From NCBI GenBank assembly GCA_949361645.1, contig OX442423.1, positions 2,723,066 to 2,787,065 on the forward strand: DNA of 64,000 nucleotides, in the 5' to 3' direction. Below the pieces are notes generated by a model. That model had not been told where the DNA came from. It saw nothing but the letters and a program-made list of their open reading frames with translations, and did not search any database. Of the stretch, positions 21,871 to 33,300 are shown one piece after another. Numbering within the stretch: the first letter of the stretch is position 1; every line of letters starts with the position of its first letter. A program made the translations under genes and the position numbers. This DNA comes from Spongilla lacustris (Eukaryota; Porifera; Demospongiae; Spongillida; Spongillidae).

Positions 21871-22433
21871 TCTCTGTCACCTTAGGTGTGGGTCCCCTTG
21901 TAAGCATAACCTCTGCCACCTTAGGTGTGGGTCCCCTTGTAAGCATAACCTCTGTCACCTTAGGTGTGGGTCCCCTTGTAAGCATAACCTCTGCCACCTT
22001 AGGTGTGGGTCCCCTTGTAAGCATAACCTCTACCTTAGGTGTGGGTCCCCTTGTAAGCATAACCTCTACCTTAGGTGTGGGTCCCCTTGTAAGCATAACC
22101 TCTGTCACCTTAGGTGTGGGTCTCTATGTAAGCATAACCTCTGTCACCTTAGGTGTGGGTCTCCTTGTAAGCATAACCTCTGCCACCTTAGGTGTGGGTC
22201 CCCTTGTAAGCATAACCTCTGTCACCTTAGGTGTGGGTCTCCTTGTAAGCATAACCTCTGACACCTTAGGTGTGGGTCCCCTTGTAAGCATAACCTCTGT
22301 CACCTTAGGTGTGGGTCCCCTTGTAAGCATAACCTCTGCCACCTTAGGTGCGGGTCCCCTTGTAAGCATAACCTCTGTCACCTTAGGTGTGGGTCCCCTT
22401 GTAAGCATAACCTCTGTCACCTTAGGTGTAGGT
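21871..22433 (+). repeat. 42-bp intronic minisatellite with splice-site-like motifs
   Basis: About 13-14 units, each reading cataacctctgtcaccttag then gtgtgggtccccttgtaagc. Two units are shortened by deletion near ctctaccttag. Each unit carries an acceptor-like pyrimidine stretch ending in AG and a consensus-like GTAAGC donor 14 nt later. It lies in the same intron as the previous array. Confidence 0.93.
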
Positions 22434-22509
22434 CTCCTGTACTTTTACATGCTACAGTTTCTGTTGTGATCCTTGCACACATGGTGGCTGTGTGCTTCCT
22501 TTGTCCTAG

Positions 22510-22685
22510 TTGCGTCCAATCAGGTTCTTCTCGCCACGGCAACCTCGCTCATTGTGCAGCAAACATTAAGCACCCCTACCGTGGAAGTGTGGACCACCAC
22601 TTTCACTTTCAACATTAAGAACGTCACAGGGTTGGCTGTGAATGCTAGCAGTCAACGAGCATACTGGATCAACACTGTGCAACAG
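22510..22685 (+). CDS. Receptor exon: propeller 3, part 1
   Basis: Acceptor tcctag (phase 1), donor GTGGGA (phase 0). Contains LAVNASSQRAYWIN, a YWTD-type blade. Uninterrupted. Confidence 0.8.
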
Positions 22686-22770
22686 GTGGGACTGTACTAG
22701 TGGTGTGTGCGTACTATTTCAGCAGTTTCACTTACCACATGACCACACACACAAACAATACTCTCTGCAG

Positions 22771-23000
22771 TCTATCTACAGCGCTTACATCAATGTTACT
22801 ATGGCAACACCAGTGCCTATTGTCACGTGCCTGTCTAAACCCACTGACCTTGCTGTGGACTGGGCGGGGCTTAACATCTACTGGACTGATGCCCAGAGGA
22901 GAGTGATCGAGGTTGCCAAGGCGACAGATGGGAGTGGTCGATCTGTTGATGCCAAGTTACCACTTGGCCCAGACCAGTTGGCCCTGGACCCAAGGAGAGG
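22771..23000 (+). CDS. Receptor exon: propeller 3, part 2
   Basis: Acceptor ctctgcag, donor GTAGGT (phase 2). Contains LAVDWAGLNIYWTD, the best YWTD match in the gene, and ends LALDPRRG. Confidence 0.85.
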
Positions 23001-23434
23001 GTAGGTGGAGGGAGAAGGGGTGGGGGGTGGGGGAGGAGGGGTCCATGGAGTTTGGAGGCATCCTCTTCAAATGCAGAAATAATCTTTATCATCTTTTAAC
23101 ACCGGATTCATGAGAATCAAATACTTTTCTTGTCGAAGGGGTGGGGGAGGGGTCTGTGGAGTTTGGGGATAGTGCAGGGATCGAGGATGGAGTACCTTGC
23201 TGGGATGTTGGATACTTGAGGGAGGAGGGGTAGACCCTTAAAAATATGGCATCCTTTCAAGTGTATTTCCTTTTTCAAAGCTAAATTGCATAACTATTTC
23301 TTTCCTTATTTTGTGTGTGACATCCTGCTTTGGAGAAACACTTGTTTAATGCCTTCTTTAGTATCCTTACGGGTGGAGGGAGGAGGAATAAATTAGGTAC
23401 TCTAACAACACAAAGTAAATCCATTTGTACTCAG

Positions 23435-23838
23435 GTTTCTGTACTGGATGTCATTGGCCGACCACACCCCCACAATATACAAGCTGCTCATGAGTGGCTC
23501 TGGGACGTCCACCATGTTCTGGACTGGGAACCCGGCAGATGGTGTGCTCGGAAGCTTGCTGGTTGCCTACAGGAACACCAGCCTGACACCAGATGCCCTC
23601 TACTGGGTGATGAAGAACAGTTCAAGCAACAGGAGCATCGTGTACCAGGCCTCCCTGGAAGGGAATTCCCCCACCCCCGCCACCATCCTCTCCCTCAATG
23701 GTCTGCCGGTCTCCATTGCAGTGCTGGGAGACTTCCTGTACTACACCATCAGCAGCAACCTTGCTGTGACCAGGAAGTCCATCCCTGATCCCAGCATCAC
23801 CAACACCAATGCCTTTTACATAGCCACTGCTGGCAATG
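23435..23838 (+). CDS. Receptor exon: propeller 3, part 3
   Basis: Acceptor tactcag restores GFLYWMS with the previous exon; donor GTATGT in phase 1. About 135 codons with ALYWVM and FLYYTI blades. Uninterrupted. Confidence 0.82.
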
Positions 23839-24755
23839 GTATGTATGGGGTAGTGTGATACGGGAGGGAAGGAGGAGGGGAAGAGAGGGAGGTATTAGCA
23901 GACTGGGGAGGAGGGCCTAACGCCATTCATATTTCCACTCCCACGCACTCTGATTACACAGTAATGATGGTTCTGAATATCAATAAATGCAAAACTTGCA
24001 AAGCTTCTGAGGCACCAATTAGCGCTCCCCCATAGCTCCTTGCTGGGGCAGGAGGGGCACACCCCATAATGCACACGCCCCCTGTTCGTACCCTCCTTCG
24101 AATGCAACCCCCCCCCCCCACCCCCCTTAACTGGAAATCCTGGATGTGTCACAGGGAGGGGAGAGAGGAAAATTGATAGGGAAGGGGGAGGAGGTAACAA
24201 TGAGGCAATGGATGCCTCAAGAAGTGGGGAGACTAACAAAGCACGATATGACTAATAAAGGTTCGTATTAAAGGAATACGAAATACAAAAAAGCATTTGA
24301 AAAAAAAAACAACATTTTTTTCAATAATGGGAAGAGGTGTAAGGTAAACAATATGTATTTGTATTTATATTAATGGTTAAACACAAGATGCCATTTACTT
24401 CGGTACTCATGCTATGCTATTGGGTAATTTTCAATCTCCACGGTAAGTCACATATTTGGACACTATGGTGGCCTTTATCCAATTGTTTGCCTCCGGGGAG
24501 GTAGGGAAGGGGGAGGAGAGGGAATAGTAGGAAGGATGTCTATGATGGAAGCATTCACATGCCCTTCTCTCTCCCTCTAGCCATAACTGATATCCAGTTT
24601 CTATCCTATATCCTACAGCCAGGTGAGATGGGTACATGAAAGTGGAGGAGATAGGGGGAGGGAGATTTAGTGATTTGTAATTTTCACTGATAGCCACTCC
24701 CCTTCCTCCTTCCACTGCACACACACACACACACACATGTGCCTCCACACGTTAG

Positions 24756-24921
24756 ATGTGCACAAGTGTTCCATTCCAAATGATTTCTGTACTGGCACCG
24801 AGGCACTGTGCCTGTCGATAGGGATAGCCTCAGGAACGTGTCTCTGTCCACCTCACACTGCCAAATACTATGGCCCTAATGCAATGGAGACCTATCTGTG
24901 CAAACATAAGTATTTTATTTC
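24756..24921 (+). CDS. Receptor exon: EGF-like module 3
   Basis: Acceptor acgttag, phase 1. Cysteines in KCSIPNDFC, ALC, GTCLC and YLC. The 3' end is uncertain: donors at 24910 or 24922 leave phase 2, while the next exon needs phase 1, so an indel or another donor is involved. Confidence 0.65.
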
Positions 24922-25373
24922 GTGAGTCTTCTATAGTATAAGTGCAAGTCAGAGTGTTGAGTGTGTGTGTGTGTGTGTACATGTGCATGTGTGTATGTTA
25001 CTGTGTGTGTATGTGAATGTGTGTGTATGTGTGTGTAAGTGTATGTGTGTATGTGTGTGGTACATCCATCGGTTCGAGGAAGCAGGTGGGGTGATGTCCA
25101 ACACCAGCTTGAAGGATTTGTGTTACTTTAATTAGAATGGGAGCAGTGCTGGTGGAAAAGAAAAAAAACCTTGTACAGATGTACTACATACGTTACGAGC
25201 ATTCAAAACACGAGCTGATGCTCCTAATATGTGTTCTCTTGTATACTAACATCAGTATGGTATGTGTGCTTGCCATGGGACTAGGTCACTACAAATAGGG
25301 TACTACGCTTGTGCCTAACTAATCATCTCCTTACCTATGCTTGATTCCATCTCTCTCCCTCCACACACCTCAG

Positions 25374-25785
25374 CCATCAACACCTTCCTCCTCATCTCCA
25401 ATGCCGACACAATCTACTATCTCCCAGTCCCCCCCCCTAACGGTGCTACAGCTGTCACACAACCTCTGCAGCTACTGCCCCACTCCATCGGTCCCCTCTA
25501 CAGTGTAGAGGCCATTGCCTATGACTACAACCATGAGCGCATCTTGTGGGCCGACAGTACCTCAGGCACTGTGGGCGTGTCTGGACTGTACGGGTTCCCA
25601 TGCAGCACAGTTACGATCCTGAGCGGCCTAGCTCCATTCTCTCTCGCCTATGACTGGAAGGGAAGCAACATTTTCCTCACCGAGACTAACAGGTTTGAGG
25701 TGGAGATTGTCACCAATTCAGGAGTGAAGACACTCCTAGGAGACTTGATGGCCTACTGTGACCTGGCCATGAACAGTGATCAGCA
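25374..25785 (+). CDS. Receptor exon: propeller 4, first part
   Basis: Acceptor acctcag, donor GTGAGC (phase 2). About 137 codons, blades IAYDYNHERILWAD and LAYDWKGSNIFLTE. Uninterrupted. Confidence 0.82.
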
Positions 25786-25880
25786 GTGAGCAGATAGTTA
25801 CAATTGATTAGTTCCAGTAAAATAATGTGCATTCATAATGATTTTATCACTATATATACATTACACAATTTTATTTTCAA

Positions 25881-26014
25881 ACTCCCTCCCTCCCTCCCCC
25901 TCCCTCCCCCTCCCTCCCTCCCCCTCCCTCCCTCCCCCTCCCTCCCTCCCCCTCCCTCCCTCCCCCTCCCTCCCTCCCCCCTTCCTCCCTCCCTCCCCCT
26001 CCCTCCCTCCCTCC
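25881..26014 (+). repeat. 130-nt pure pyrimidine tract before an acceptor
   Basis: An unbroken run of ccctccctcc-type C/T repeats ends 4 bp before the AG at 26017-26018. It is an exaggerated polypyrimidine tract and a mirror-repeat candidate for triplex DNA. Confidence 0.95.
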
Positions 26015-26018
26015 ATAG

Positions 26019-26235
26019 GATTCTGTACATACGTTTGCAGAACTCCACCATATACAACCTTTCCTTGGCCACACCTACCCACCACTGGTTCGGCTAGCCT
26101 GAGCAATCTTGTGTACCAAGCCTCCAAGTGCTAATGCTCTGCTGTGGGTGAACTTGAATGCTTCCACCATTGAGATGTTTTTCATAGCCAACCAGACTGT
26201 TCAAGTTATTGGAAGTTATGTAGGAAGTATAGCAG
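26019..26235 (+). CDS. Receptor exon: propeller 4, second part (two frameshifts)
   Basis: Acceptor tccatag continues the phase (QILYIRLQNSTIYNL); donor GTGAGA in phase 1. The homologous reading moves through three frames: up to about 26090, then SLSNLVYQAS to about 26120, then ALLWVNLNAST to the end. The following intron is 13.2 kb and the phase matches the exon at 39424. Confidence 0.72.
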
Positions 26236-26444
26236 GTGAGACATTTATGGTGATGGTGTGAAGGGAGGGGAAGGAAGTGGTGGGGCAACGATTGCAGGGG
26301 ATTTGAATTTCAAATGCTCCATCCCTTGGAAGTGGAAGAAAAAATTGTTCCTCCTCTTAATGCTAGACTGCATGCATGGATAGGTGAGATGGGTAGTCAA
26401 CTGATATATGTGCATCTTGTCTTTATGTGTGCAGGTCTGGAGGT

Positions 26445-26850
26445 GATGGGTTTTATATGCAGTGCTGACCACTCTAAGGTGATGGGTTTTATATGCAGTG
26501 CTGACCACTCTAAGGTGATGGGTTTTATATGCAGTGCTGACCACTCTAAGGTGATGGGTTTTATATGCAGTGCTGACCACTCTAAGGTGATGGGTTTTAT
26601 ATGCAGTGCTGACCACTCTAAGGTGATGGGTTTTATATGCAGTGCTGACCACTCTAAGGTGATGGGTTTTATATGCAGCTGACCACTCTAAGGTGATGGG
26701 TTTTATATGCAGTGCTGATCACTCTAAGGTGATGGGTTTTATATGCAGTGCTGATCACTCTAAGGTGATGGGTTTTATATGCAGCTGACCACTCTAAGGT
26801 GATGGGTTTTATATGCAGTGCTGACCACTCTAAGGTGATGGGTATACACG
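26445..26850 (+). repeat. 36-bp tandem repeats at left arm end
   Basis: About 11 units of gtgatgggttttatatgcag + tgctgaccactctaag, some shortened by loss of tgc. The inverted counterpart is at 38733-39017. Confidence 0.93.
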
Positions 26851-26882
26851 TACCACTCTCAGCAACTCCAAGAAAGCCCGAC

Positions 26883-27260
26883 TATGGAACGCCGTTTAGG
26901 TCCAAATTCATCGTTTCTATTCGGCAGCAAACCTCAATCGATGAATGGCAGTCATTGCAAAAATGACGTCGATGATCTTCGATCGATCGCTTTTTCACGT
27001 CGATCAAACGCAATCGCGGTTACATATACTTCGATAGAAATCGATCGAGGTCAAAACTACGTCCATGCGTTTGGATCGAGTGCTAATTTTGTTCGATGGA
27101 ACGTCGCACTAGACATATCGACACAAGTCGGGTATCCATTAACTTAAAAATTTATTCTACTTTTTCGACGCCAAACTCGTATCGACGGAACTGTATCGGT
27201 GTATAGATCACGTCGGTACAATCCAATTGCTCTCTTTTTCGCATCGATAGAACACAATCG
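26883..27260. repeat. TCGA/ATCGAT-rich block in left arm
   Basis: I count about 15 TCGA tetramers in roughly 370 bp, many as atcgat or ttcgat, where one or two are expected. Mirrored at about 38355-38732. Function unknown; candidate protein-binding subterminal repeats. Confidence 0.75.
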
Positions 27261-27650
27261 AGGTGCTTAATAGAAAGTTCTCCCTCTGACAATTGAGTCA
27301 TAAAGATACGGTATATTATGCAATAGCTTCAGCATCATGCACCAAGTCCCAGGCCAACTCTGGCCCCCAGTCTGTATGGCAGACTCAACTTAATAATTAT
27401 AATTATTATGTCTGAGCAAATTGCTGGGTCTCCGGCAGAGACAGCCATCCACAACTTCCCTAAATGAACTATATTGCCGTCTGTCGATTGCACTAATGAG
27501 GCAGAATGCTTAGACGCTGCTGGCCCACGCACTTTGCCTGCCGTGGCCCGTGAATGTTAGTTCGATCGGTATTGTTTGTGTTAGTGTGTTAAATTTGTGT
27601 ACTCTATTATGTATTCAAGCGGCCGTATGAAATTTTATATGTCTATAAAA

Positions 27651-28474
27651 TGGGAAAGTTTACGAGAAAAGGGACCTAGCGTTTATTATAAAAAAGTATA
27701 ATAAAAATGCCTTACGTTTGATTTGCTATAACTTCCGAACAGTTAACGCTATCACCTTCCTATTTTCAACACTTCATACTGCACCATTTCTCTATGGTAA
27801 AATACATTTTGGAGTCTTGCACTTGCTCCGTGTCAGTATTGCAACGTTCGATACCCCACTGGGTTCAAACCCGCCATAACTTTCGGTAGGAGTAATCAAT
27901 TCGCTTCAAATTCGGTTTCTAGGTAGAGAGGTCCTATACCTATCGATTTGTTCTGTTCGTTGATTTTTATGCCATCCATTACGGAGATACAGTTGAACAA
28001 ACTACGTGCCCATTTTCGCGCTCGATTCGCGCCAATGATTTGGGCAAGTTGCGTTCCGCTCAATGTATGGGGAGGCGGGGATTATAACATTGGCGCGAAT
28101 CAAGCGGGAAAACGTGCACGTAGTTTGTTCAACTGTATCTCCGTAACGGATGGCATAAAAATTAACGAACAGAACAAATCGATAGGTATAGGACCTCTCT
28201 ACCTACAAGCCGAATTTGAAGGGAATTGATTACTCCTACCGAAAGTTATGGCGGGTTTGAACCCAGTGGGGTATCGAACGTTGCAATACTTACACGGAGC
28301 AAGTGCAAGACTCCAAAATGTATTTTACCATAGAGAAATGGTGCAGTATGAAGTGTTGAAAATAGGAAGTTGATAGCGTCAACTGTTCGGAAGTTATAGC
28401 AAATCAAACGTAATGCATTTTTATTATACTTTTTTATAATACACGCTAGGTCCCTTTTCTCGTAAACTTTCCCA
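27651..28474. mobile_element. 824-bp foldback transposon inside the left arm
   Basis: Near-perfect palindrome with termini TGGGAAAG...CTTTCCCA and its axis near 28062. The right arm of the host element lacks it and reads tataaaataacg at the same site (near 37966), giving an empty-site proof of insertion with an apparent 2-bp (aa) duplication. No protein recognised. Confidence 0.92.
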
Positions 28475-28849
28475 AATAACGAATAATAAAAAATTATTGT
28501 AATAATAATACTCATTTCAATTTATGTTATTTGATATTTGAAATAATACATTACGTACACGACTCACAAGCACAAAAAACTAACTCAGGCTACGCTACAC
28601 TACACTATATACACTACACACAAATGTCCTAAAGAACTACTACTCTGCCCATGATGGCCCTGGATATTGATCTGACCAGGCACATGTTTATTCTGCTGTA
28701 GATGTCAAACAGGGCAACAGAATTGGGGCGACCTTGGTGGATGGACAGTAAAGATGCTAGGCGTGAGATATAAAAAAAACAAAAAACAAAAAAAAAAACA
28801 AGAAACATAAACAACAAAATGACACAATAAGAGAATAAAAGGAAAATTG

Positions 28850-29237
28850 TTAATCAGGTTTTGGTAATTCTGCAGGTAGTCCAGCACCATGGTCAATTCC
28901 AACTCCGCTTTTACACTTGGTGCGAGAACTACGCAAGAAAAAATTTGTGGCTCGAACTTTTGCAAAAGAAAGTTTTGCACGCACCATACTGTGGTTGGCC
29001 CCAATGGTGTGTCCCGTTAAATGCTTATACTTTGGGCTAGCGTTTTTAGTAAGAAATCCGCTTTACCCAGCATCGATCGGTAGATACAACAAAAGGGGTC
29101 AAAGATGCTCGACGTGTTTCAGCTGCAGCACTGTTGTATTTCCTTATCTTCTCTTCTTCAGCTGAGGAAAGTACTGCACCTGTGTTCCGATGTATGTGTG
29201 ATGGTGCATCAGTGTCTACTACTCGCACATCAAACAA
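28850..29237 (-). pseudogene. Retroelement-type C-terminal protein remnant
   Basis: Minus-strand frame 29046-29237 contains DTDAPSHIHRNT and TPFVVSTDRC, and after a frameshift the next frame contains VRAKLSFAKVRATN and SGVGIDHGAGLP. From memory these resemble a conserved C-terminal segment found with invertebrate reverse-transcriptase proteins. It is fragmentary and frame-shifted; identification is tentative. Confidence 0.45.
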
Positions 29238-29288
29238 CTGTACTGTCTGAAATAATAAAGTTCAATAATTATAATTATTACGCTATAT

Positions 29289-29991
29289 TACCGTAGAGTA
29301 CCGCGAGATATCCCCCCACCAAAAAAAATGGCCCGTGTTTAAACGAGCGTATCGACGTAATCATGAACGCAGCCGCGTGCTATTCTTTAAAATCCTGTTG
29401 GAGTACCACTTCTTTCCTGAAATGTTGACACAGGTACGCGGAAGCGTTAATGTCTATTGTCCTGAATGTCCACCCGGGGGTACAATTGGACACCCGGGTG
29501 GACAGCAAAAAAAGTTTTTGCCGTTCGGTCACGGAAGGGACCTAGTGGCATTTAACGGTACTGGCTTATAGTACAAGTCTTTTCAGGATTGGGCCGAGAT
29601 AAGTAAGGCTTATATCCTTTCGGTACTCGTAAAATGACCCGTGCTAGCGGACCTATCCATTACGCTCCGACCGATCGGCACGGAGCGTAATGGATAGGTC
29701 CGCTAGCACGGGTCATTTTACGAGTACCGAAAGGATTTAAGCCTTACTTATTTCGGCCCAATCCTGAAAAGACTTGTACTATAAGCCAGTACCGTTAAAT
29801 GCCACTAGGTCCCTTCCGTGACCGAACGGCAAAAACTTTTTTTGCTGTCCATCCGGGTGTACAATTGTACCCCCGGGTGGACATTCAGGACAATAGACAT
29901 TAACGAGTACGAAGATACGCTCGTTTAAACACGGGCCTTTTTTTTTTTGGTGGGGGCGGAGGGGGGGGATATCTCGCGGTACTTTACGGTA
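29289..29991. mobile_element. Foldback MITE flanked by TA
   Basis: Palindromic element of about 0.7 kb with axis near 29675: cctatccattacgctccg faces its complement across a few bases. Ends are ccgtagagtaccgcgagata and its near-complement, flanked by ta on both sides. TA duplication is typical of Tc1/mariner-type non-autonomous elements. Arms differ by some substitutions. Confidence 0.75.
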
Positions 29992-30348
29992 TGATAACTT
30001 CATAAAAAAACTACATACACATTTTATACTTCAGTGCTGAATTCATTCTGGCAGGTAGGCCTCGATTCATCTTCTATATTCATCCTCTATTGCCACGAAT
30101 GCACAGATTTTACTATGAGACATGGGCCAAATTGAAGCTATCTTGTCAGCTATATGATGCATACATGTTTTACTCTCAACACCCATCGACCCAGCAACTG
30201 TTACAACAAATGGCAAGATCAAATTGAGGGGGAAAAATGAGTACAAAAATCAAGCACATGATATGTAAACCGCGGCTAACATGGGGAAAAATAAGTGTTG
30301 AAGTGTAAACAATCAGGGAAAAAATGCAACAGTTGAGCTTTAAAACAG

Positions 30349-33300
30349 TTATATCTGTCCAAATCCATCATGGCCTTTAAGCCCCAACAGCATACAGCTG
30401 CGAAACGCAGTGTAATCGTCTTTGTGACACGTTGGTATTCGTAACTCCAAGTCACAGGTTGACGCGGTAGGTAATGTCTCCCTTTCTGCAGCTACAAATC
30501 TTATTTTGCATTGTCTGCCAAACCCTTGTGGTGGGATCGACCTCGCCCCTGTTATGAACGTTAGAACATCCTCCAGCGTGCAATTTTCTATAGTTCCTAT
30601 TGGATGTAATACATGAATTACACCAAATGAGTTTCATGTAGTTACCATCTGCACATTCATCTATGAAAATGTTCAGATTCGAGTACGCTAAATCAACAAC
30701 TGACTTGGATAGGGATGAGTTCAGTGATTCGTCTAGATCAATTGTCAGTATTGATCTGAGAGTATCTAGTAATTACAAAAAAGCAAGTTATACCACTAGG
30801 GTGTGTAACCTCCCCTGAATAATGAAAATCGATTTTTCCGAATACTTTAAAAACACTAATCGATTTTTCAGGTTTTTCTGGATCTGAAAATCGATTTTTC
30901 CGAATACTTGAAAAAAGAAAATCGATTTTTCCGAATAGGTTTTGACAATTTGCCAGCCGAATACCTAGGTTATTCAGGTTTTCTGCTCATTGAGCCACCT
31001 AAATGCACACATCACACCAGAGACCCTCCTACAGCTACCTACATCACACCAGATACCCTCAGCACACAAACACACCTACCCCCATCACACCAGATGCCCT
31101 CAGCACACAAACACACCTACCCATCACACCAGAAGCCTTCAGCACACAAACACACCTACCCCCATCACACCAGATGCCCTCATGAGGCACACAACCATAG
31201 CTACCTCCATCACACCAGACACCCTACTACAACTAACCACATTACACCAGATCAATACCCTCAGCATGCATCCACAGCTACCCACATCACACCAGATGCA
31301 CTCAGCACACAACCACAGCTACCTACATAGGCCTAAATCGCTTGGCCTAACCACATACCTAGTTGGGCGTGTCCTGACCTAAGTTATGGCTTTACCAGTA
31401 CCTACAGTCTACAGATGTACACATCGCACTTGATGCCAACAGAATAGAACCACAGATGACGTTTACGCACCACCAGCCATGCAGCCTCCATTTCAGTTTT
31501 GAAAATACTAGTAACTCGATCGCGGCAATATCAGCTCAGAGAGATTGATTCAAGAAGCCAAATGATTCGAAATACACTAAGCGAACTGACTTTAATTTGT
31601 AGCTGGAGCTGTCCGTCGTCATGACACGTGAAGAGGGAGATCTCTTTTGGCTACATGTAGTTCGAATTACTGCCCGTAATACATGTATTAGATCTCGTCC
31701 CCACGTGTATATTTATAGTAACAACAGTGACGTTATAACGTTAAATTAGAAGTAATTATTGTCGTACATGTAAATCGTAAACGCGTATCCGGATATCGTC
31801 ATAAAAATGTATTCGAATAATGGGCGAATTGTCGATGCGGACGACGAATACCTAAGTACCTCCGAATGGAGATTCACAAACCGGTTATTTCGAATAGAAC
31901 AAATCCAATAATCGATTTTTCCGAGTAATGCTAAATTACTATTCGAACGGATAGGTTTTTGCGAATATCCGAATAACCCGAATAACCTGATAACCGGTTA
32001 CACACCCTATATACCACCAACACTTTGCTCATGGTACAATGAATATGTAAGTCTTACCAGCATCAATTGGCTGCTCTGAGTACAGGAAGAAATCCTTACA
32101 TATGGAAGGATGCTGTCTAACACTTCTCTACACGTCGAGCACTTCCAATCCCTCAATAAACTGGTCCATTGCCATTTTCACTTTCATCATCAAATGATAA
32201 TCGAGCAATGCTGATTCTATTTCCATTTTCTTGTCAATGTTTATTGGCATCTGAAAACCACATTCATTAAGCAGGGTGGATGCAATTTCATCACGAAACA
32301 CAATGCGCAACTTTTCCGTGGAATCGGCAGCAGCCATCTATAGGATAATCACTTGAAATATGAATATGTGTATGCGCAGCACTTTTTGCGCAATATAAAC
32401 ATGTGGGAACTGTAACATTTCCAGTTTCCATTTGAGGAGCTCAGTTTGATAATAATACTCCATAACCTTCCTATTCATTACAAAGTACACCTTTTAATGA
32501 CAGATGGCCTCACACCTACGTTTAATTATTTTGAGGCATACCTTTAGCATCGTTGTGATAAGGAAACAAATTAATTGCATGACAAAAGAATAAATACATT
32601 TGTGAATGTGCTTTACACAAGTGGTTGTAGCTAAACTCTGCAAAAAGTAATTAGTAAATTTCAAACTTAATATAACTCAACAATTTAAATAACTGTCTCT
32701 TATAACTTGATTTCATTGGCTTCAATGCGATAACTGGTATTGTTTTTATTCACATAACAACATATTAGCTCTTTTCAATACACAAAGCCCTGACTATGAA
32801 ATAAAACAGAATGATGCTACAATTATGCAAGTTAGTTGGTGAAAACATTTATCATCACAATGGTTGTAGATAGAAGAGTGTCTTACTCTTTTGATTGTGT
32901 CCCGTAATGAAAGGTCAGGAATCTCAGAATGATTGATAGACACAGACTGTGTGAACCTTCCTTGACATATGTAGTCATATACTGACTTTGAAAAACAAGG
33001 AATTCCACAGCCTCCTTGGGTAATGGACATAGCAATCAACTGTCCCAAAAAATAGTACTGTCGTTGCTAATAGAAGGAATAATGACTTCATAACATCTTA
33101 TCAAGGCCACAGGTACAACAAAGAATGAACATCTTTAATGTAAACGTGTCGATACGGCATCATTGCAGCAAAGTCTAATCATCAATGATGTTATAATCTG
33201 AAAGTCTTATGAACTCATGCAGATTCAAAACGATCTTGAAATTATGTCACTAAATTTTATGTATTTTTTAAATGCAAGCATATACATGTATATATGCTTG

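Noticed and set aside
21871..22433. CRISPR array
   Set aside because: Contiguous identical units with no distinct spacers, in a eukaryotic intron.
27335..27532. 65-codon frame MRGPAASKHS in both arms of the large element as an element-encoded protein
   Set aside because: Runs into a poly-Ile stretch from an att-rich repeat, no recognisable motif, and no evidence beyond arm duplication.
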